A stretch of DNA of 64,000 bases from JBBSBY01 sp038205805. Its GTDB lineage: Bacteria > Desulfobacterota > Desulfomonilia > Desulfomonilales > Desulfomonilaceae. Positions 7,864 through 16,575 of the stretch are shown here, one piece after another. The DNA is taken from NCBI GenBank assembly GCA_038205805.1, contig JBBRBO010000004.1, forward strand, positions 27,591-91,590, in the 5' to 3' direction. The translations under genes and the position numbers were made by a program. How positions within the stretch are numbered: the stretch's first letter is position 1; each line of letters opens with the position of its first letter. Below the pieces are notes generated by a model. That model ran no database searches and was not told where the DNA came from. It worked only from the letters and a program-made list of their open reading frames with translations.

Positions 7864-8625
7864 ATGTCGTATCCTGATTTGTCCGGTAAAACCGCCGTCG
7901 TTACAGGAGGTGGTCAAGGTATCGGAAAAGCCCTGTGTCTCGGTCTCGCACAAGCCGGCGCCACAGTGGTTGTCGCAGCACGCACTGAGCAGCGCATCCA
8001 GGCTGTCGCTCAAGAGATAGAAGCCGCCGGCGGTAAAGCCTTAGCCAAGCCGACGGATCTCACCAAGCCCGAGGACATCGATGCCCTTGTCAAGACGACC
8101 ACCGACACATTCGGCGGCGCCCACATCCTCATCAATAACGCGGCGCGAAATTTCCTGCGGCCTCTGCTGGATCTGCGACCGGACGGATTCGACAAGATCT
8201 TCGACGTCAATGTGAAGGCGCCGTTCCTTCTGAGCCGCTCCCTGGCGCCCATTATGTCCGACCAAGGTGGTGGCTCGATCGTCAACATCACCACCGTGGG
8301 CGCGGAACGCGGGAGCCCCATGATGGGCGTCTACTACGCATCTAAGGCCGCGCTCAAGATGCTCACCATGTGCATGGCCGTGGAATGGGCGCCAATGAGC
8401 GTGAGAGTAAACGCCGTAGGCCCCGGCATGACCAAGACCGAGTTCAGCGCCCCCATTTGGACCAACCCCGAGATGGAACGGTTGCTCGTTTCCCGCATTC
8501 CCCAGGGTAGGCTTGCCGAACCCGAGGATCTGGTGGGCGCCGCCCTGTTCTTGTGCTCTGACGCCGCCGCGCATATAACGGGCCAAACAATCTACGTAGA
8601 CGGCGGTTTTCTCGCGAACGGCTGA
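7864..8625 (+). CDS. SDR-family NAD(P)-dependent oxidoreductase
   Basis: 253 residues, the usual length of classical short-chain dehydrogenases. The cofactor motif TGGGQGIG is at residues 14-21, NNAA near 92, and the catalytic Y157-x3-K161 is in YYASKAA. The C-terminus ends DGGFLANG as in FabG-like 3-ketoacyl/alcohol dehydrogenases. It catalyses reversible NAD(P)-linked oxidation of a hydroxy group. AAGGAG precedes the ATG by seven bases. It lies upstream of a 2-hydroxyacyl-CoA dehydratase pair but is separated from it by 480 bp, so a shared pathway is only suggestive. Confidence 0.93.
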   Translation: MSYPDLSGKTAVVTGGGQGIGKALCLGLAQAGATVVVAARTEQRIQAVAQEIEAAGGKALAKPTDLTKPEDIDALVKTTTDTFGGAHILINNAARNFLRPLLDLRPDGFDKIFDVNVKAPFLLSRSLAPIMSDQGGGSIVNITTVGAERGSPMMGVYYASKAALKMLTMCMAVEWAPMSVRVNAVGPGMTKTEFSAPIWTNPEMERLLVSRIPQGRLAEPEDLVGAALFLCSDAAAHITGQTIYVDGGFLANG

Positions 8626-8787
8626 CACCGTTTCGCTAACAAAAAAGCGCATGAGCGGAAAAATACTTGCTGAAGAAAGAAGTCTCACAAAGCTTTACCA
8701 CAGCGTAAACGACAGGATGTGAAGAAAACATGCTTTGTTTCGGCGAAACCCCGTGTTCTTTGCCGTGTTACCGGCAAGAACCCACTT

Positions 8788-8890
8788 CAGATTTCAAGAC
8801 CGACGCGCTTTAGATTAAATTCGAGGATGTAGCGGCTTATCTCCGGACATCTGTGACATCTGCGGATAAACATCTTTTTCCGCAGATTAA
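8788..8890 (+). repeat. 103-bp direct repeat, copy 1 (ATCTGCG-rich)
   Basis: It starts CAGATTTCAAGACCGACG and ends TTTTTCCGCAGATT. Copy 2 at 8983-9085 differs at about ten positions. The ends carry CAGATT/ATCTGCG motifs similar to those in the tandem repeats near 57050-57300. It forms most of the 8626-9102 gap. Confidence 0.85.
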
Positions 8891-8982
8891 CGCAGATTAA
8901 GCATAAGAGATGACAGACTCACTAGACAAGGCGCTCTCTAACGCGTGTCCCTGCGACGGTTAAGCATGAATATTTGCATCCA

Positions 8983-9085
8983 CAGATTTCAAGACCGACG
9001 CACTTTAGATTAAGTTCGAGGATGGAGCGGCTTATCTGCCGACATCCGTGAGATCTGCGGATAAACATCTTTTTCCACAGATTAC
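8983..9085 (+). repeat. 103-bp direct repeat, copy 2 (ATCTGCG-rich)
   Basis: Second copy of the 8788-8890 repeat, ending 17 bases before the dehydratase start. The AACGGAGG Shine-Dalgarno of that gene follows immediately, so the repeat probably lies in its 5' leader. Confidence 0.85.
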
Positions 9086-9102
9086 GCAAGAACGGAGGTT
9101 GC

Positions 9103-10227
9103 ATGATTTCAACTGATTCATGGGCGGAATTTACACAAAGCGCCGAATCACCCTTGGCCCCTGCCGCTCAGTGGAAGCAAACCACTGGAGGCAAGGTAAT
9201 CGGTCACCTGCTGCCGGATGTTCCGCCGGAAATCATATACGCCGCAGGGGCGCTGCCTGTGGCGCTGAAGGGCGCGGGAATACCCATCACGCGAGCGCAA
9301 CAGCATATACCGGGCTATTCGTGCAGCCATGCCATGGGTCTGCTGGAGTTGGGGCTGCTCGACCGCCTGGGCGACCTTGACGGCGTGGTGATCCCCTACA
9401 CCTGCGACACCACTCGCAATCTCTTTCACATTTGGAGTCAACGCTTCCCCAATCTGAAGAACGAATTTCTTCGGCTCCCCAAGAGCGTGGATTACGATCC
9501 CGCCCGGGCCTACGCAGCCGCCGAATTCAAGCGCCTGTTTCTGTCCCTGTGCGCATTTACCGACGCCGAACCCGACGAGGCTCACTTGAACAGCGTGATC
9601 GACATCTACGAAGGCGCCCGGGCGAAACTACGCGGGCTCTATCACCAAGCTTTCGATCATCCGGCTGAACAGCGGGCCAAATACCTCTACGCGGCCATCC
9701 AAGCCTTCTCGGTCATGCCGATCGAATCCTTCACCCAGACGTTGGATCAAACCGCATGGGGAGACGCGCCGGCCGCCGACAACTGGATTCCGATCTACAT
9801 CAAGGGCAAGATTATGGATCCGCCCGCCCTACCCGAGCTGTTCGGTGAACTCAAACTGAAGATCGCCCGCGATGACCTGGTTGACGGCTACCGCATGATC
9901 GAAACGCCCGCCGTCGACGGGCCTGATCCCTTCCTCAGATTGGCGGATCGCTTCCGGAACACCACACCGTACGCCGGGTATCACATAGAGCCGCGGGCCG
10001 CCGCCGAGCGATTTCTCGCTCGCGTCAAAGAAAGCTCCGCCGCGGGGGTGGTTTTTCTCAATCCTCAATTCTGTGAGGCCGCCGGTTTCGATACCCCCGA
10101 CTTTAAGAAGACGCTCGATGGAGCGGGAATTCCCTCCCTTGTGCTGGAGACCTCTTCACGAGGCGTGTCCATGAGCCGTCTACGACTGCGCCTGGAAGCG
10201 TTCAGGGAAATGCTCGAGGACAACTGA
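9103..10227 (+). CDS. 2-hydroxyacyl-CoA dehydratase / benzoyl-CoA reductase subunit C-like
   Basis: 374 residues, typical of the smaller subunit of the HgdB/BcrC family. Cysteines C74 (GYSCSH), C101 (PYTCDT) and C324 (NPQFCEA) are placed as the three ligands of the non-canonical 4Fe-4S cluster of this family. The enzyme dehydrates 2-hydroxyacyl-CoA or, in the benzoyl-CoA branch, reduces the aromatic ring, using an ATP-driven activator. No activator ATPase (HgdC/BcrAD type) is in the window. AACGGAGG precedes the ATG. The next gene encodes the larger partner after 68 bp. The substrate is uncertain. Confidence 0.85.
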   Translation: MISTDSWAEFTQSAESPLAPAAQWKQTTGGKVIGHLLPDVPPEIIYAAGALPVALKGAGIPITRAQQHIPGYSCSHAMGLLELGLLDRLGDLDGVVIPYTCDTTRNLFHIWSQRFPNLKNEFLRLPKSVDYDPARAYAAAEFKRLFLSLCAFTDAEPDEAHLNSVIDIYEGARAKLRGLYHQAFDHPAEQRAKYLYAAIQAFSVMPIESFTQTLDQTAWGDAPAADNWIPIYIKGKIMDPPALPELFGELKLKIARDDLVDGYRMIETPAVDGPDPFLRLADRFRNTTPYAGYHIEPRAAAERFLARVKESSAAGVVFLNPQFCEAAGFDTPDFKKTLDGAGIPSLVLETSSRGVSMSRLRLRLEAFREMLEDN

Positions 10228-10295
10228 TCCTCACATACATCGTGACCGACATGTACGTCCGCCACCGGTAAATAATTCCTAAAGGAGAATCCGCA

Positions 10296-11528
10296 TTGCA
10301 ACCGATCAAGACACTTGGCCGGCTTAAGCGAATCAATATCGAATACTATGGGAACGCGCACCAAGCGCGGCAAAACGGCAAATTCATCGCATACGTGAAC
10401 GCATTCACACCCGTGGAATTGCTCTACGCAATGGACGTGATCCCGGTGTATCCCGAAAACCACGCAGCCATCATCGGCGCACGAAAGCAGGCGCCCGAGG
10501 TGTGCGAAGCCGCCGAAGGAATGGGGTATTCAGGGGATCTGTGCTCGTATGCCCGGTGCGATTTGGGGTCGATCCGCACGGGCGTGAGTCCCACATGGGG
10601 ATTGCCGAAGCCCGACCTGCTGGTGATTTCCAACAGCCAGTGCGGAACCCTCACCAAATGGTTCGAGGTCCTCAGCCGCCACTATAATGCGCCCATGTTC
10701 CTCATTGATGTGCCGCACTCCGGCGACGGCGAACGGGACATCGCAGCCGAGTCATACGTTCGAGGAAATCTAGAGCGCCTGATCCGGGTGGTGGAGGGGA
10801 TTACGGGCAAGCCCCTGGACCCGGACCGCCTCACGGAAAGCATACGGCTGTCCAAGGAGGCGTCCGACCTGTGGGCGCGCGTGCTCGAGACCGGCGCGGC
10901 TCGGCCCGCTCCCATGACCGTTTTCGATCAGTTTATCTCAATGGCGCCTATAGTGGCGCAGCGAGGGACACAAGTCCCTGTGGATTTCTACGGAGAACTC
11001 CTGGTCGAGCTTGAGGATCGCGTCGCCAACGGAGTGGGCGCGTGTAGCGATGAGCGCTACCGACTCTTCTGGGATAACCTGCCAATCTGGCCGGAACTCA
11101 GGCGACTCTCGGAGTTCCTGGACAGCCGTGGGGCGGCGCTTGTGGCGTCCGTCTACACATGGGCGTGGTCGCGACTGGCCGTAAACGAAGAAGACCCATT
11201 GACCGATTGGACGAATCAATACCTCTATACGGCGAATCTCCACCTGAATCGACGAGTGGACGAGTATGTAGAAATAGCGAAGAAGTTCCAGCTGGATGGA
11301 TTTCTCTATCACTCGAATCGAAGCTGCAAGTACGTGTCCCAGGACATCCCCGAAGTGCGACGATTGGTGAGTTCCCGAACCGGGGCACCTGGGGTAATCT
11401 TGGAAGCGGACCACAATGACTCGCGGTCCTACACCATCGAGCGTTTGGAGGACCAAATCGGCGAATTCCTGGGTATGCTGGGCTCCGGGAAGACCAGAGC
11501 CGGCGCAGTCGGGCCAGCTCCGTCGTAG
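10296..11528 (+). CDS. 2-hydroxyacyl-CoA dehydratase / benzoyl-CoA reductase subunit B-like
   Basis: 410 residues from TTG, preceded by AAAGGAGA at eight bases; no closer in-frame ATG fits. Family cysteines are C83 and C88 (GDLCSYARCDLG), C116 (NSQCGT) and C344 (NRSCKY). The N-terminal YYGNAHQARQNGKFIAY and later HSNRSCK segments are typical of BcrB/HgdA-type subunits. It pairs with the preceding protein to form the catalytic heterodimer. The next gene is convergent and only four bases away, so the operon ends here. Confidence 0.86.
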   Translation: MQPIKTLGRLKRINIEYYGNAHQARQNGKFIAYVNAFTPVELLYAMDVIPVYPENHAAIIGARKQAPEVCEAAEGMGYSGDLCSYARCDLGSIRTGVSPTWGLPKPDLLVISNSQCGTLTKWFEVLSRHYNAPMFLIDVPHSGDGERDIAAESYVRGNLERLIRVVEGITGKPLDPDRLTESIRLSKEASDLWARVLETGAARPAPMTVFDQFISMAPIVAQRGTQVPVDFYGELLVELEDRVANGVGACSDERYRLFWDNLPIWPELRRLSEFLDSRGAALVASVYTWAWSRLAVNEEDPLTDWTNQYLYTANLHLNRRVDEYVEIAKKFQLDGFLYHSNRSCKYVSQDIPEVRRLVSSRTGAPGVILEADHNDSRSYTIERLEDQIGEFLGMLGSGKTRAGAVGPAPS

Positions 11529-11532
11529 CCGT

Positions 11533-12417
11533 TTACGGCGTGAATACGCCGTGGCTTTCGGCAAATACGGCTATGCGTCGGGTGAGGCGGATCACCTCTT
11601 CCTCAGACGGCTGTTCCTTTGATACGGACACGAGCAGCAAGTCTTCCAAAGGCACGTACGGCGCCCATTGAGCGGGATCGCTATCCACGAAGAACACCAT
11701 CGCCGGCGCGCCCAGATTCGCGGCAAGATGACTGATCCCCGAATCGGGACCCATGAACAGGGCGCTGTTCCCAAGACGGGTCATCAGCTCCGTGAGGGGA
11801 CGGCCTTCATGGACGGCGACGTTGGGCATGCGCATAAGCTCATCCCAGCCGGTGGACCGCTTCACGAAGCCGTCGGCCTCACCTAGAGTGACGACGATTT
11901 CCCAGTCTCGAAATTCGGGTACCCTGAGCAGTATTTCCGTGAATAGCGCCGGCGCCGGACACTTCCGTGGGCCACCGCTCCCGGGGTGCAACCACAATGT
12001 ACGGGTCTTACGGCCTCCTCGGGCCAATCGTGCGGAGCGATCCGGCATTGGTAGACCCAGGCCGCCGGCCACTGATTCCACAATGTGTCGGCCCGGTTGA
12101 GGCTCTGTGGATGCGGACACTATTTCGGCAGCGCACGTCCTCAGCTCTTCGAGAACCGCGGAAGGCCGCTTGAGCGCGACGTACGCCTTCGACCAGGGCG
12201 CAAAGCCCGCTTCCGGGGAGTTGTCAAAGAGCCGCAGCCATTCGCCGGACCCGAAGTCCCGAAAGAGCACGGGCGCCGGCGCCGGCGCCTTATATGCGCC
12301 CGTACCGAGCCACCAAAGCTCCGAGCCGGAGTGAACGGCTATGATTGCGTCCACAATGGGCAGCGTCAGGATGGTGTCTCCCAGAGCGCCCGGTCGTATG
12401 AGGAGAATTTTTTCCAC
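11533..12417 (-). CDS. Glycosyltransferase family 9 (heptosyltransferase-like)
   Basis: 294 residues starting at GTG 12417, with GGGAGG five bases upstream on the minus strand. A longer frame to 12564 runs into a TNA element and is rejected. The N-terminus reads VEKILLIRPGALGDTILTLP, the GT9 nucleotide-sugar fold start. WLHPGSGG near residue 165 and a C-terminal FMGPDSGISHLAANLGAP (the D/GxGxSHLA region) are GT9 hallmarks. GT9 enzymes transfer ADP-heptose onto lipopolysaccharide core at the inner membrane. The donor specificity is not proven. Confidence 0.88.
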   Translation of the reverse strand: MEKILLIRPGALGDTILTLPIVDAIIAVHSGSELWWLGTGAYKAPAPAPVLFRDFGSGEWLRLFDNSPEAGFAPWSKAYVALKRPSAVLEELRTCAAEIVSASTEPQPGRHIVESVAGGLGLPMPDRSARLARGGRKTRTLWLHPGSGGPRKCPAPALFTEILLRVPEFRDWEIVVTLGEADGFVKRSTGWDELMRMPNVAVHEGRPLTELMTRLGNSALFMGPDSGISHLAANLGAPAMVFFVDSDPAQWAPYVPLEDLLLVSVSKEQPSEEEVIRLTRRIAVFAESHGVFTP

Positions 12418-12488
12418 ATGCGCCTCCCAGCGCGTTTCAATGAAGCTCCATGAGCCGGAGCGAAGCGTTGTTGTGTCCGAGGCGGTTA

Positions 12489-12709
12489 CACGAATGCGCA
12501 ATAAAAGAAGTAATATTGGAGAGAACCTTCTTGATGGAAAGTTGAGTCCCAAACCCCTCTCCAAGAACTTTCAAAATAGCTGCAAGCGCCTTTTCTCAAG
12601 GAGAAAAAGCCACTTGCGGCGCATTTAAAATTCTTTCATAGTAGTTAGGGAAACCTGCTCTTACAAAAATGTCCTTCACCTATGTTCCTCGTTCGACAGC
12701 ACATTGCTA
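12489..12709 (-). mobile_element. TNA element copy 3, subfamily B
   Basis: 221 bp, CACGAATGCGCA...GCACATTGCTA, flanked by TTA on both sides (12486-12488 and 12710-12712). The ends are slightly mutated from TACCAATG. It lies between the GT9 gene (start 12417, divergent) and fetA. Confidence 0.86.
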
Positions 12710-12855
12710 TTACACTACGCGTTCACGTGGTTCTACGACGCAGGTGGTGACCAATAGACCGAACCAGCCTCGCACGTCGTTTATATTCCCTTGGAGGAAT
12801 CGGAAATGCGCTATAGGCGATTGAACAGCTCTGCGTAAGAGTATATTGTGTCGCC

Positions 12856-13512
12856 ATGTCCGTCTCGAACAATTCACTTTTGGAAGTCGAAGGTCTCTGC
12901 ATCCAACTTGGGAAGGCGCGCAGAAAAACCTCGTTCCAGCTGGCGCCTGGGGGCATACTGTGGATCATGGGTCCTTCGGGATTCGGCAAGACCACGCTGT
13001 TGCGCACAGTCGCCCGTCTGTTACCCGCGGAATGCGGCGAAATCCGCTTGAACGGCGCCCCTTGGCAGACTATACCGGGCTATCAATGGCGCCGGCGGGT
13101 TCTCTACACCCATCAAAAGCCGACATTGTTTCCCGGCTCGGTGTTGGATAATGTCCAGGCGGCCTTTCGCTTACATTGCCGTGCAGGCAAGAGCCTGGAC
13201 CTTGAGCTTGCCTCGGAATTGCTCGATAAGCTGAAGCTTCCGGCCGACATCCTGGAGAGGGATGAGGCGAATCTCTCGGGCGGTGAAGCGGCGCGGATAA
13301 TCCTGGCGCGGTCCATACTGGCGGAACCCGATGTGCTCCTGTTGGACGAAATCACCGCCTTCTTGGACCCCGACACCAAGAGTATAGCCCTGGAGACGCT
13401 CAAGGAGTGGGCCTTATCCGGTAGACACGGCATCATTGCAATAAGTCACGACGAAAGCGTGAGACGCATCCTGGTCGGCGACGAAATCCATTTGGCGGAC
13501 GTTTCTCTATGA
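12856..13512 (+). CDS. fetA: ABC transporter ATPase, FetA-like
   Basis: 218 residues. Walker A is GPSGFGKTT at residues 39-47, the signature is LSGGEAAR, and Walker B is VLLLDEITAFLD. The short single-domain ATPase overlaps by four bases with a permease of the FetB/YbbM family, which fixes the assignment. FetAB in E. coli is linked to iron export and peroxide resistance. Here the partner pair is complete. The start chosen is the ATG after GTC-rich sequence at 12850; no strong Shine-Dalgarno is evident. Confidence 0.88.
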   Translation: MSVSNNSLLEVEGLCIQLGKARRKTSFQLAPGGILWIMGPSGFGKTTLLRTVARLLPAECGEIRLNGAPWQTIPGYQWRRRVLYTHQKPTLFPGSVLDNVQAAFRLHCRAGKSLDLELASELLDKLKLPADILERDEANLSGGEAARIILARSILAEPDVLLLDEITAFLDPDTKSIALETLKEWALSGRHGIIAISHDESVRRILVGDEIHLADVSL

Positions 13513-14297
13513 ACGATGTGGTCTTTATATCGAATACCGGGCTCGCTTATACCAGCATACTGCTCCTTATCGCAGCGGGTATTTCCGCGTTCATGCGCCT
13601 AGGGCTTACGAGATCGCTACTCTGGGGAGCTATCCGGTGCGTCGTCCAGCTCAGTTTGCTGGGATACATTCTTACCTGGATTTTCGCGGTGGATCGCCCT
13701 GAACTCGTGGCGCTCCTGGTGCTGTTCATGTGCGTGGTGGCGGCGCATACGGCCACAAGACGGACACCCAATGTCTCTTCGTTCCCGAGCGCTCTTGCGT
13801 TTATCTCGATTTCCGTCAGTACCGGGTTCGTCTTGATTATCGTAACCGCTTTGGTGATTCGGGCCGAACCGTGGTACACCGCTCGCATCGTCATACCAAT
13901 AGCGGGAATGATTCTGGGCAATACCGTCAACGGTATGGCGCTGGCGCTGGATCGACTCTACGCCGAGGTCAAGCTGCGACGCTTCGAGGTGGAAGCCTAC
14001 CTTGCCCTCGGGGCGCTCCCCAAAGAGGCCGTTATCGAGAGCATGCGCCAAGCCATGAGAGCAGGAATGACCCCGATCATCAATTCGTTGATGGTGGTGG
14101 GGATAGTCAGCATCCCAGGCGCCATGACGGGCCAAATCCTCGGCGGAGTAGACCCCGCGGAAGCGGCCAAGTATCAGATAGTGGTCATGTTCATGATAGC
14201 CGCGGCCGCAGCTCTGGGGAGCATGTTGCTTGTGCGGCTCGCGTATAAACGGCTGTTCAATGCGGACGGCGCACTGCGTCCGGATCTCTGGAAGTAA
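13509..14297 (+). CDS. fetB: ABC permease, FetB (UPF0014) family
   Basis: 262 residues with about seven membrane segments. Family motifs include PIAGMILGNTVNGMALALDR near residues 128-147 and SIPGAMTGQILGGVDP near 200. The start overlaps fetA by ATGA, so they are co-translated. It provides the inner-membrane channel for the putative metal exporter. A decayed TNA element begins just after the stop. Confidence 0.93.
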   Translation: MNDVVFISNTGLAYTSILLLIAAGISAFMRLGLTRSLLWGAIRCVVQLSLLGYILTWIFAVDRPELVALLVLFMCVVAAHTATRRTPNVSSFPSALAFISISVSTGFVLIIVTALVIRAEPWYTARIVIPIAGMILGNTVNGMALALDRLYAEVKLRRFEVEAYLALGALPKEAVIESMRQAMRAGMTPIINSLMVVGIVSIPGAMTGQILGGVDPAEAAKYQIVVMFMIAAAAALGSMLLVRLAYKRLFNADGALRPDLWK

Positions 14298-14305
14298 TAC
14301 GCTGA

Positions 14306-14730
14306 TGCCGATATACTTTCACAAAAGCAAGATCTGTGGAGCTTTTGTTGCAAAGCAGGGTTTTCCAACCTCTTTCTAAGAATTGTGTGATAATCGCCGA
14401 AACCGGTGTTCCTTGCCGAGAAATTTCGGTTTCGGCGCGCTCGGAAGTTTTTGAGAGGGGTTTATACGAATGCGCAATAAAAGAAGTAATATTGGAGAGA
14501 ACCTTCTTGATGGAAGTTTCTCCCCAAACCCCTCTCCAAGAACTTTCAAAATAGCCGCAAGTGCCTTTTCTGAACGAGAAAAAGCCACTTGCGGCGCATT
14601 TAAACATTCTTTCATAGTAGTTAGGGAAACCTGCTCTTACAAAAATGTCCTTCACCTATATTCCTCGTTCGACAGCACATTGGTATTAGGGAGAATTTTT
14701 CATGCAAGAAGCTTCTCCCCAACCTTACTC
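14306..14730 (+). mobile_element. TNA element copy 4 (subfamily A), split by copy 5
   Basis: The left part, 14306-14464, runs through the GCCGAAACCG/CGGTTTCGGC hairpin to GAGAGGGGTTTA. The right part, from 14686, resumes GGGAGAA...TTCTCCCC. The 221-bp element at 14465-14685 is inserted between them. It ends within about ten bases of the stop codon of the convergent TPR gene. Confidence 0.82.
14465..14685 (-). mobile_element. TNA element copy 5, intact, nested in copy 4
   Basis: 221 bp, TACGAATGCGCA...GCACATTGGTA, flanked by TTA at 14462-14464 and 14686-14688. It belongs to subfamily B and is almost identical to 56830-57050 and 57586-57805. The host sequence on either side belongs to an older subfamily A copy. 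Confidence 0.92.
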
Positions 14731-14736
14731 TTGGTT

Positions 14737-15426
14737 TTATTTCTTCGGTCCCGCGGCGCCCGATTCGATTTGTTGCAGGAGATCCTTGGCCGGTTGAAAG
14801 CTCGGGTCCAGGACGATCGCACGTTCGAGCATCTTCTTCGCTTGATCTTTGGCGTCGCCCGCCAGCATGATCTTGGCGAGTTCCGTACGATAGATGGCGA
14901 ACTTGGTCTCGGAATCCAAGAGGAATGAGAACTCACCGAAGCACTTTTGAATCTGCCCGAGCTGACAGTAGACGCGCGCCAAATCAAATCTGAAGTCCGT
15001 TGACTCAGGTCGAGCCTTGATGGAGCGTTCGAGTAATTCTTGGGCCAGAGACAACTTAGTTTTGTCGAAGGAATATATTTTCCCTAACATGGCAATTGCG
15101 TCGATGTTTTCCGGGTCGATCTCGAGCACGCGTTTGAAACCGACTATGGCGTTTTCCGCGTCTTTTCCCAGAAAGTAGCTGGAAGCGAGCCAATACTGAG
15201 CCGCCGTAGAATTAGGGTGCTTTTCAGCGCAGGCCTTGAACTCCTTTGCGGCCTCCGCCACGTGCCTTTGGGCAAGGGCTTGGTGTCCTTTTTCCAGGCA
15301 TTCGGCGGCCGCTTTATTGTATTCATCCAGTTTCGGGTCGTTCTTAGCTTCGCTTAACCGCGCATGGGGCGCCAAGAGGATAAGCGCCGTCAACACGATC
15401 AACACACGACTGGTTGCTTTTTTCAT
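14737..15426 (-). CDS. Secreted TPR-repeat protein
   Basis: 229 residues from ATG 15426, with AAGGAG five bases upstream; the longer frame to 15537 lacks a signal. A signal peptide (VLIVLTALILLAPHARLSEA) is followed by at least three TPR units between residues 30 and 205 (for example AAQYWLASSYFLGKDAENAIVGFKRVLEIDPEN, read in pieces). TPR proteins in the periplasm mediate protein-protein contacts in envelope assembly. No specific partner is indicated. It is divergent from the DMT transporter at 15579. Confidence 0.87.
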   Translation of the reverse strand: MKKATSRVLIVLTALILLAPHARLSEAKNDPKLDEYNKAAAECLEKGHQALAQRHVAEAAKEFKACAEKHPNSTAAQYWLASSYFLGKDAENAIVGFKRVLEIDPENIDAIAMLGKIYSFDKTKLSLAQELLERSIKARPESTDFRFDLARVYCQLGQIQKCFGEFSFLLDSETKFAIYRTELAKIMLAGDAKDQAKKMLERAIVLDPSFQPAKDLLQQIESGAAGPKK

Positions 15427-15578
15427 GGGGACTCCTTGGAATGTGCGAAATTGACGGCTCTCTTCAGCTAAAAGACGCCCTTTCCATGCGACTCCGGGTT
15501 CGGAGGGGAGCTTACTGTGTATCTTAGACGACTTCAAGCTTTATAGTAACGCGGTTCCACAGGAGTTTGCGCGTCACC

Positions 15579-16466
15579 ATGAAAACCTCCGAAAATGTCC
15601 CGGTCTTTGCTGTTGTGCTGTTGGCGTTTCTTTGCCTGCTATGGGGCGCCAATATGCTGAGCATCAACCTGAGCAACCAGGGCTTTGCGCCTATGTTGGC
15701 GGTCACCATTCGCTCCGTGATCGCCTCAGCTCTTTTGGCGACCTATGCCTGCTTCATGGGCGAACGGGTATTCCTGGAGCGGCGCAACTTTATCCATGGC
15801 ATCGGAGTGGGGCTTATTTTTGGGCTCGAGTTCCTCGTTCTCTATCTAGGGATTGCCTACACGCCCGTCTCTCGGGCGGTGATTTTTCTTTACACGCAAC
15901 CGCTGTGGACGGCCCTGGGGGCTCATTTCCTCTTGGGAGAGCGCTTGACGCCGGTAAAGATGGCGGGTCTTGGGATCTCGTTTACGGGATTGGCCTTGGT
16001 CTTCGGGGTCAAGACGCCCGATTTACCGGAGTACTATCGTTTCGGCGACGCACTGGAGTTACTTGCAGGCTTTTTGTGGGCCGCCACGACGATCTACATC
16101 AAGAGGTTTATCTCGGTGTTCAAGCACATTTCTCACTACCAGACGCTCTTTGCGCAGCTTTTCTTCGCTATTCCCGTGCTTGCGCTCGGTTGGCTTCTCT
16201 TCGAGCGCCATATTCCTGTGACACTCGCTATAGTGCCGGTGTCGGCGATTCTTTACCAGAGCGTAATCGTCGCCTTCCTGAGTTATCTTGCGTGGTTCCG
16301 TCTCATCCACACGTACGATGTGGTGAAGCTTTCAGCCTTTACGTTCCTAGCGCCTTTGTTCGGGGTCCTCTTGGGCGGACTCGTTCTAAAGGAAGAGCTT
16401 ACCGTTCGACTCCTTGTGGGCTTGTTTCTCGCGGCAGTAGGCATCTACCTGGTGAACAAACGATGA
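15579..16466 (+). CDS. DMT-family (EamA) transporter
   Basis: 295 residues from ATG 15579. An in-frame TTG at 15567 is only one base from the AGGAG, so ATG is preferred although the spacing is long. Two EamA repeats give ten hydrophobic segments; the N-terminal one reads LLAFLCLLWGANMLSINL. It is paralogous in type to the transporter at 6247, but the two are not close copies. The substrate is unknown. It is probably a monocistronic unit. Confidence 0.9.
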   Translation: MKTSENVPVFAVVLLAFLCLLWGANMLSINLSNQGFAPMLAVTIRSVIASALLATYACFMGERVFLERRNFIHGIGVGLIFGLEFLVLYLGIAYTPVSRAVIFLYTQPLWTALGAHFLLGERLTPVKMAGLGISFTGLALVFGVKTPDLPEYYRFGDALELLAGFLWAATTIYIKRFISVFKHISHYQTLFAQLFFAIPVLALGWLLFERHIPVTLAIVPVSAILYQSVIVAFLSYLAWFRLIHTYDVVKLSAFTFLAPLFGVLLGGLVLKEELTVRLLVGLFLAAVGIYLVNKR

Positions 16467-16575
16467 GAGCATGATGGACGCTCACCGGAAAACCAGCAGA
16501 CTCGGTTTAAATTACAGTGGGATGTCGGCGATTTACGCCCTGTTATGTGTTCGGCTTGCATTGTGAACATCAATC

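Noticed and set aside
12418..12564. N-terminal extension of the GT9 gene
   Set aside because: It encodes element-derived sequence; the GTG at 12417 has a good GGGAGG site and begins the family domain.
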